DNA of 36,737 nt. It comes from Candidatus Gastranaerophilales bacterium (GTDB taxonomy: Bacteria > Cyanobacteriota > Vampirovibrionia > Gastranaerophilales > Gastranaerophilaceae). Every line of letters starts with the position of its first letter. Position 1 is the first letter of the stretch. The translations under genes and the position numbers were made by a program. Below, one piece after another: positions 31,678 through 36,737 of the stretch. The notes below the pieces were generated by a model. The model saw nothing but the letters and a program-made list of their open reading frames with translations, did no database searches and was not told the DNA's origin. The stretch lies in NCBI GenBank assembly GCA_905236775.1, contig CAJOOM010000076.1, positions 1 to 36,737 on the forward strand. The letters run 5' to 3'.

Positions 31678-34600
31678 TGGCTGAAAACTTCTTTGTTAAA
31701 CGTCCAAAGTTTGCGATAGTAATTTCAATAGCCATTATGCTTGCAGGTTTATTAAGTTTAACAACCTTACCTTTAGAAGAGTATCCGTCAATTACCCCTC
31801 CGCAAGTCATTGTAAATGCTACATATGCAGGAGCAAACGCAGATGTAATTACGTCCACAATTGCTTCGCCTGTTGAATTGCAATTAAACGGCGTTGAAAA
31901 TATGCTTTATATGACTTCTGAGTCAAGTAACGGCATGTATAAACTTACTATATACTTTGAAGTAGGTTCTGACCCTGATATGAACCTCGTAAATGTGCAG
32001 AACCAGCTTCAATTAGTAACTCCACGTCTGCCGGAAGAAGTGCGGCGGTATGGTCTAACTGTGCGTAAGTCTACAGGTGGCGGCGGTTGTTTATTTATAG
32101 GCTTGCGCTCTCCGAATGGAACTTATAATTCCTTATATTTAGCGAACTATGCTTCAAGATTTATTAAAGACGAACTAGCCAGGACAAAAGGTTCTGCGGG
32201 TGTTGCAGTATATGGCGCAGGTGATTATTCAATGCGCATTTGGCTAAAACCGGACAAAATGGCGAGTTTAGGAATTTCAACATCAGATATAAGCAATGCT
32301 ATACAGACTCAAAACGTACAAACCCCGGCTGGTAATATTGGAACAGAGCCAATGGATACTCCTCAAATGATGAAATTTACATTGAGGACAAAAGGCAGAT
32401 TAAAAACTGTAGAAGAGTTTGAAAATATTATTGTAAAATCCAATATAGACGGTTCAAGTGTAAGAATAAAAGATGTTGCAAGAGTTGAAATGGGCGCTGA
32501 AAATTATTCTCATCGTTCAATGGTAGAAGGCAGAGAATCTGCAATTATTGCGGTAACTCAATTACCAAATGCCAATACCATTGACCTTGTCAACAGAATA
32601 AATAAAAAGATGGAAGTATTGTCTAAAAAATTCCCTAATGATATGGAATATCACGTTCAGTATGATGTTACCGAGTTTGTAAGAGAATCAATAAAAGAAG
32701 TAGTTGAAGCTATAGTGCTGGCAATTATACTTGTATCTGCCGTAACTTACCTTTTCTTAGGAACCGCAAGAGCAGCATTTATTCCATTTTGTGCAATTCC
32801 TGTATCGTTAATTGGTGTATTCATGTTCATGGCCGTAATTGGCTTTTCTATAAACTTGTTAATATTGTTTGGTCTGGTACTGGCAGTAGGTCTGGTTGTA
32901 GATGATGCGATTGTAGTACTCGAAAATACTCAGCGGCACATTCAAGAGGGGAAATCTCCGCGTGAAGCAACAAATATATCTATGGAAGAAGTATTTGGAG
33001 CGGTTGTAGCAACATCTCTTGTATTGATGGCAGTATTTGTACCTGTTTCGTTTTTAGGTGGAATTACGGGTCAAATGTTTAGACAATTTGCTGTATGTAT
33101 TGCAACATCAGTAGGTCTTTCAACAATAGTTGCTTTAACTCTTTCTCCGGCTCTTTGTTCATTGATTCTTAAATCAGGAGATGAAAAAACAGACTATGAA
33201 TTTATTGAAAAATTTGATAGATGGTTTAATAAAGTCAAAGATAAATATTTAAGTATAGTTGAATATTTTGTAAAACAGCCTCATAAAACACTTAGGACAG
33301 TATTAGGTATTGTTTTCTTTATTATAATAATGTTTAAAATTGTACCATCAGGTTTTTTGCCGGATGAAGACAGAGGCGCAATGTTTATGCAAGTCCAACT
33401 ACAAGACGGTGCAACTTTATCTCGTTCTACAGATGTTGTTAACAATATGTGTAAAGAAATACTTAAAATTGATGGTGTATTATCAACCTTATCAATAAAT
33501 GGATTTAATGGTGAAAATACAGCACTTGTTATTGTCAAATTGGCTCCGTGGCATGATAGAAAATCAAAGAAACTTTCTATAAATAGCATAATGAAACAAG
33601 CAAGACAAATTACATCCAAGTACACAGAAACAACAACATTTGTTTCGCAGCCACCGGCAATTACTGGTCTAGGTATGTATAATGGTATAGAATTCCAACT
33701 TCTGGATAAGGGGGATAGAACACCTGATGAAATGTTTGCGGAAACTCAAAAATTTATGAAAGAAGCAAGAAGTAATCCGGCCTTTTCAAGTGTTTACACC
33801 TCTTTTACAGCTTCCCTGCCACAAGTTGTTGTTAGAATAAATGAAGAAAAAGCTATGGCACAAGGTGTTTCAATATCGGAAATATATTCAACTATTGCGG
33901 CACAATTTGGTGCTACATATATTAATGACTTTAATAAATTCGGACGGGTTTATCGTGTATATATGCAAGCTGATTCACCATTTAGAAGCACAATGGAAGA
34001 TTTAAATAAAATCTATGTAAAAAGTAACTCCGGTAAGATGGTTCCTTTAACATCAGTAATTACAACGGAAGATGTTATAGCACCATATGAACTTACAAGG
34101 TTTAACTTGTATCCGTCTATTGCTATTAATGCGGAAGTTGAATCCGGCATGAGTTCAGGAGCAGGCATGAAAGCAATGGAAGAACTTGCAGATAAAGTTC
34201 TACCAAATGATATGGACTATGCATGGTCAGGAAAATCTTTCTTAGAGCAACAGTCATCAGGTCAATTATTATCAATTTTGTCGCTTGCTTTTGCATTTGT
34301 ATACCTGTTCCTTGTTGCGTTATATGAAAGTTGGACTCTTCCTATTTCCGTAATGTTAATATCACCTATAGCAATTTCAGGTGCACTATTCTTGCAATAT
34401 GTTTGGGGACTTGCACTTGATATTTATGCACAAGTTGGACTTGTCATGCTATTGGGATTATCTACAAAACAAGCAATTTTAGTTGTAGAATTTGCAAAAG
34501 ATGCAATTGAAAAAGATGGAATGCATTATATTGAAGCCGCAATGCAAGCTGCTAAATTAAGATTTAGAGCAGTTATGATGACGAATATTGCATTCATTCT

Positions 34601-34898
34601 TGGGTTAATACCTCTTGTAATAGCAAGAGGAGCCGGAGCAGGTAGCCGACATTCTATTGGTGTTTCAGTATTTGGAGGAATGCTTGCTGTTGCATTCTTC
34701 GGAAGTATATTAGTTCCAGCATTTTTTGTATTATTAAATACAATAAAACACGAAAAAGAACAGAGCAAATCATTGTTAAAGGAACTGGTGATACTATTAC
34801 TGCTTATTATAGTATTGTATAGTGTAATATTTTATGCACTTCCTTGGTTACTAAGTGCAATTTCAGCAATATTTGGTAGATTATTATCACTTATTTAA
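31677..34898 (+). CDS. RND multidrug efflux transporter (AcrB-like, HAE1 family)
   Basis: Proton-driven inner-membrane pump that exports drugs or hydrophobic compounds through the adaptor encoded just upstream. It starts AENFFVKRPKFAIVISIAIM. The proton-relay pair Asp-409/410 is in GLVVDDAIVVLEN (TM4) and the partner Lys-931 is in GLSTKQAILVVEF (TM10), as in AcrB. Two periplasmic loops lie between TM1-2 and TM7-8. Length 1073 aa is typical. No outer-membrane factor gene is in the window, so a TolC-like channel must come from elsewhere. A terminator follows. Confidence 0.95.
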   Translation: MAENFFVKRPKFAIVISIAIMLAGLLSLTTLPLEEYPSITPPQVIVNATYAGANADVITSTIASPVELQLNGVENMLYMTSESSNGMYKLTIYFEVGSDPDMNLVNVQNQLQLVTPRLPEEVRRYGLTVRKSTGGGGCLFIGLRSPNGTYNSLYLANYASRFIKDELARTKGSAGVAVYGAGDYSMRIWLKPDKMASLGISTSDISNAIQTQNVQTPAGNIGTEPMDTPQMMKFTLRTKGRLKTVEEFENIIVKSNIDGSSVRIKDVARVEMGAENYSHRSMVEGRESAIIAVTQLPNANTIDLVNRINKKMEVLSKKFPNDMEYHVQYDVTEFVRESIKEVVEAIVLAIILVSAVTYLFLGTARAAFIPFCAIPVSLIGVFMFMAVIGFSINLLILFGLVLAVGLVVDDAIVVLENTQRHIQEGKSPREATNISMEEVFGAVVATSLVLMAVFVPVSFLGGITGQMFRQFAVCIATSVGLSTIVALTLSPALCSLILKSGDEKTDYEFIEKFDRWFNKVKDKYLSIVEYFVKQPHKTLRTVLGIVFFIIIMFKIVPSGFLPDEDRGAMFMQVQLQDGATLSRSTDVVNNMCKEILKIDGVLSTLSINGFNGENTALVIVKLAPWHDRKSKKLSINSIMKQARQITSKYTETTTFVSQPPAITGLGMYNGIEFQLLDKGDRTPDEMFAETQKFMKEARSNPAFSSVYTSFTASLPQVVVRINEEKAMAQGVSISEIYSTIAAQFGATYINDFNKFGRVYRVYMQADSPFRSTMEDLNKIYVKSNSGKMVPLTSVITTEDVIAPYELTRFNLYPSIAINAEVESGMSSGAGMKAMEELADKVLPNDMDYAWSGKSFLEQQSSGQLLSILSLAFAFVYLFLVALYESWTLPISVMLISPIAISGALFLQYVWGLALDIYAQVGLVMLLGLSTKQAILVVEFAKDAIEKDGMHYIEAAMQAAKLRFRAVMMTNIAFILGLIPLVIARGAGAGSRHSIGVSVFGGMLAVAFFGSILVPAFFVLLNTIKHEKEQSKSLLKELVILLLLIIVLYSVIFYALPWLLSAISAIFGRLLSLI

Positions 34899-34926
34899 CG
34901 TATTAATTTAAATTAATTATTTATAG

Positions 34927-34962
34927 AACTATCTTGCAATAGTATGTGCAAGATAGTTTTTA
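34927..34962 (+). terminator. Terminator after the RND operon
   Basis: The 11-bp stem AACTATCTTGC / GCAAGATAGTT around a 10-nt loop is followed by TTTTAT. It begins 28 nt after the pump stop codon. Confidence 0.85.
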
Positions 34963-35022
34963 TGTATCAAACAATACATTTAATAAAGAAAAATTACAAA
35001 TTTCTCTTGCACACTCTTTTAA

Positions 35023-35090
35023 TGTTACAAAACTTAACAAAAAAACAAAAAAAAGGCAATTTCTGAAAAGAAAAATACTTTATATATATA
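35023..35090 (+). promoter_or_regulatory. Shared three-box promoter, copy D (drives the 67-aa gene)
   Basis: TGTTACAA (35023-35030), 24 nt, GGCAATTT (35055-35062), 16 nt, TTTATATATATA (35079-35090). The spacings equal those of copies A-C. The gene start is 26 nt beyond the last box. Confidence 0.65.
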
Positions 35091-35116
35091 CAAAGAGTAT
35101 TTTATAAGGAGCCAAA

Positions 35117-35320
35117 ATGAAAGAAGAAGAACTAAATGCAACAATGTCAGTAATCGCCGATCCAATCAATAATGTATATAAATTAGATTCAAGACAAGCA
35201 ATAGATGAGATACAAAGAATTTGCAGAATTTTTGCTATTTCAGAAAAGCAAGCAAACAAACATAAAATGTTGTCGATTAAAAATTTAGCTACATTCCGAT
35301 TAGTTTTGAGTAACAACTAG
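35117..35320 (+). CDS. Unknown small protein, 67 aa
   Basis: ATG follows TAAGGAG with 6-nt spacing, in a leader resembling that of the 54-aa gene at 3576. The product is helical and mixed-charge (MKEEELNATMSVIADP, then SRQAIDEIQRICRIFAISEK). It has one Cys and no signal peptide. The family is not recognised. It has its own promoter (copy D) and a strong terminator, which argues for a real, highly expressed gene. The minus-strand ORF at 35080-35316 is a shadow. Confidence 0.75.
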   Translation: MKEEELNATMSVIADPINNVYKLDSRQAIDEIQRICRIFAISEKQANKHKMLSIKNLATFRLVLSNN

Positions 35321-35343
35321 TTTATAGCTGAAATATAAATTGT

Positions 35344-35373
35344 AAAAGCCCTGTATAATCAGGGCTTTTTTGT
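35344..35373. terminator. Terminator of the 67-aa gene, probably bidirectional
   Basis: AAAAGCCCTG, 6-nt loop, CAGGGCTTTT, then TTT: a 10-bp perfect stem. The minus strand also ends in a T run, so it may serve the convergent secreted-protein gene at 35401. Confidence 0.9.
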
Positions 35374-35400
35374 AATCTATATAGGTTTAGTTTTTTAAGT

Positions 35401-36081
35401 CTAATAAACAGGAACGTCAATAGGATTAATTAATTGAACGGTCATCTTATCTCCGCCGTTAATTATTACCTCTTTTCCTTTTCTAAACATATCTGCTACA
35501 GAATCTCCTATCAAATATCCGGCACCACCAAAGAATCCTCCGATTGCGCAAACAGGAGTTGTTATATATTGTAAACCGGGATGATCATCTTTAACGCTAA
35601 AGCCATAATTTGTAAGCTTTTTAGTAATTTCTACACCTTTATCCCAATTTTCTTTAACAGCTTCACCATAACCGAGATTTTTATAAAGTCCGCCATCATA
35701 ATTTATTTTGTCATATGAAACAACCGCCATATCAAGTGGTATTTGTCTGCCGTTTGGTGTAACAACATGGTCAAAATCTAGATATAACATTGCACCTCTT
35801 GAAAAACGCTTTGCTGTTTTAATTGTAGATATACTACCTCTAATAACAGACCCTCTTGGTAATATTACTATATTGTCAGTAGAAAGCTCATTTTTTAAAG
35901 AAGCTGTAAAAAAATCTCCCTCTGAACCAGAAGATGTTGAAACCGGCTGTAAAAATTCTAATTCGAATCTAGTTCCGGAAGCAATTCTTTTTGTTTTAGC
36001 ATCAGCTTTAAATGTTCCGGCTGCGTTTACTGTTAAATTTGTAATAAACATCATTAATAATATTACAACTATTTTCTTCAT
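35401..36081 (-). CDS. Secreted protein of unknown function, 226 aa
   Basis: A signal peptide (KKIVVILLMMFITNLTVNAA, cleavage after VNA) is followed by a beta-barrel-like domain with RIASGTRFELEFLQPVST, then IVILPRGSVIRGSISTIKTA and AMLYLDFDHVVTPNGRQIPL. The pattern 'LPxGS-x-xxG' followed by an 'LxFDxVxxPxGxxxPL' strand pair is seen in many exported hypothetical proteins of Gram-negatives and in TrbI/VirB10-like beta barrels. A glycine-rich hydrophobic stretch (CAIGGFFGGAGYLIGD) lies near residues 182-197. ATG follows GGAGAG. The gene is monocistronic. Confidence 0.75.
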   Translation of the reverse strand: MKKIVVILLMMFITNLTVNAAGTFKADAKTKRIASGTRFELEFLQPVSTSSGSEGDFFTASLKNELSTDNIVILPRGSVIRGSISTIKTAKRFSRGAMLYLDFDHVVTPNGRQIPLDMAVVSYDKINYDGGLYKNLGYGEAVKENWDKGVEITKKLTNYGFSVKDDHPGLQYITTPVCAIGGFFGGAGYLIGDSVADMFRKGKEVIINGGDKMTVQLINPIDVPVY

Positions 36082-36150
36082 ATTTTCTCTCCTCTTTTAG
36101 GTACCATGTTATCACTTGAGACTAAGAAATGCAATTTGTTTACGAGTATA

Positions 36151-36257
36151 CATAAGCACCTTCCCCCAGCGGGGGAAGAGAAGCCATTGCTGAGCAAAGC
36201 GAAGCTTATGGATTCGTTGAGGGTTCGGTTCTATATAATGAATGAGGGTACGAACCC
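36151..36257. repeat. Structured palindromic repeat, left flank of the DUF559 gene
   Basis: CATAAGC (36151) pairs with GCTTATG (36204). Inside it lie the perfect GC-rich hairpin CTTCCCCC-AGC-GGGGGAAG (36160-36178) and a small TTGCT/AGCAA hairpin, giving a branched fold. Further right GGGTTCG (36221) pairs with CGAACCC (36251), overlapping GAGGGTAC. GC content is far above the surroundings. Confidence 0.7.
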
Positions 36258-36264
36258 AAAATAT

Positions 36265-36618
36265 TTACTTATTAAACACCGTAGTATAAATAACTTGACA
36301 CACACCGTCTATATTTTTTTCAATCTCAAAATTCCAAAATCTTAAAACTTTATAGCCCAGTGAGTTCAAATACTCAGTTCTCGTTTTATCTTTTTCTATA
36401 TTATCAGGTTCATTGTGTTGACCGCCGTCAAGCTCAATTATTAAATTGTATTGTTCGCATACAAAATCCGCTACATAATTCCCAATAGGAACCTGCCTTT
36501 TAAACTTTAATCCGTAAAAAGCATTATTCCGCAAAATATGCCATAATTTTCTTTCTTGGATTGTCATATTTTTTCTTAATTCTCTTGCTTGGTTTAATGT
36601 TGTGCTTTTGTGTTTCAT
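36265..36618 (-). CDS. DUF559-family endonuclease-like protein
   Basis: 117 aa, the usual size for DUF559, a Vsr/PD-(D/E)XK-like fold. It shows the hallmark ARELRKNMTIQERKLWHILR start and YGLKFKRQVPIGNYVADFVC. The catalytic-type core is LIIELDGGQHNEPDNIEKD, and the closing strand is YLNSLGYKVLRFWNFEIEKN. Enzyme activity is inferred from the fold; the biological role is not established. No good ribosome-binding site is visible. The gene sits between two sets of hairpin repeats carrying GAGGGTAC on the left and GTACCCTC on the right, suggesting a small repeat-associated or mobile unit. Confidence 0.9.
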   Translation of the reverse strand: MKHKSTTLNQARELRKNMTIQERKLWHILRNNAFYGLKFKRQVPIGNYVADFVCEQYNLIIELDGGQHNEPDNIEKDKTRTEYLNSLGYKVLRFWNFEIEKNIDGVCQVIYTTVFNK

Positions 36619-36638
36619 ACAACCATTTTACCATGATT

Positions 36639-36737
36639 GTACCCTCACCTGAATTTCTGATATTCGAACAAGTCCTCATATCGAAATTCTACCTCTCCCG
36701 CTGGGAGAGGGTGGTACTTACTCCTTCTCCCAACGGG
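36639..36737. repeat. Structured palindromic repeats, right flank of the DUF559 gene
   Basis: GTACCCTC (36639-36646) is the inverse of GAGGGTAC on the left. A hairpin follows, GAATTTC and GATAT pairing with ATATC and GAAATTC. Next is the perfect GC-rich hairpin CCTCTCCC-GCT-GGGAGAGG (36692-36710), whose loop is the complement of the left one. Another similar arm (CCTTCTCCCAACGGG) is cut by the window end. Confidence 0.7.

Noticed and set aside
35708-36100. 130-aa plus-strand ORF
   Set aside because: Antisense to the secreted-protein gene at 35401-36081, which has a signal peptide and a ribosome-binding site.
36106-36345. 79-aa plus-strand ORF across the left repeat
   Set aside because: It reads through GC-rich hairpins and into the end of the DUF559 gene; no domain or start signal.
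36151-36737. Hairpin repeats as a CRISPR array
   Set aside because: The hairpins are of different sequence and irregular spacing, in mirrored orientation; there is no repeat-spacer periodicity and no cas gene.

Overview
The window looks like a stretch of chromosome from an AT-rich, Gram-negative-type bacterium. The best guess is a non-photosynthetic cyanobacterial relative (Melainabacteria/Vampirovibrionia, gut Gastranaerophilales type). The main evidence is the RNA polymerase beta'-type subunit at the left edge, whose trigger loop is interrupted by an insertion of about 650 residues, as in cyanobacterial RpoC2. LPS-export permeases, an AsmA-type protein and an RND pump indicate an outer membrane. 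The taxonomic call is inference, because there is no rRNA or other decisive marker here.

Layout. 1-3.3 kb: 3' part of rpoC2 and its terminator. 3.3-4.3 kb: three tiny genes behind a textbook sigma-28-type promoter, closed by a perfect hairpin. 4.4-5.9 kb: gltX. 6.0-8.6 kb: a translationally coupled pair, an MnmC/MnmD-like methyltransferase and an FAD-dependent oxidoreductase. Each carries one copy of the same ~92-95 bp palindromic repeat inserted in frame, in opposite orientations. 8.6-15.0 kb (minus): an apparent operon of sugar-type ABC ATPase, AsmA-like protein, LptF/LptG permease and membrane-anchored helix-hairpin-helix protein. 15.2-16.2 kb (minus): a histidine-kinase-like protein that has lost its phospho-acceptor His and ATP-binding motifs. 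16.3-18.0 kb: a DnaJ-family protein with a shortened zinc region, and a secreted protein. 18.1-19.6 kb: glnA. 19.57-19.75 kb: a probable small RNA on the minus strand. 19.9-22.4 kb (minus): two membrane-anchored AAA+ ATPases. 22.5-23.6 kb: an unknown protein with a second sigma-28-type promoter. 23.7-25.4 kb (minus): aspS. 25.6-26.6 kb (minus): an unknown Gly/Tyr/Met-rich protein. 26.8-29.4 kb: lptB, a second LptF/LptG permease and a phosphodiester-glycosidase-family protein. 29.4-30.2 kb (minus): a secreted unknown. 30.5-34.9 kb: RND adaptor and pump. 35.1-35.3 kb: a 67-residue protein. 35.4-36.1 kb (minus): a secreted protein. 36.15-36.74 kb: a DUF559 gene bracketed by hairpin repeats.

How the parts fit. 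LptB plus the two permeases could form the inner-membrane LptB2FG complex, and the AsmA-like protein fits the same envelope-lipid theme. The most unusual signal is regulatory. Four lineage-specific transcription units (the small RNA, the AAA+ pair, the Gly/Tyr/Met-rich protein and the 67-residue protein) share one promoter layout: TGTwA-type box, 24 nt, GGCAATTT-like box, 16 nt, TTTATAT. Two further units of unknown proteins share a near-consensus sigma-28 promoter. The unknown genes of this window therefore seem to belong to two dedicated regulons, whereas the housekeeping genes lack these motifs.
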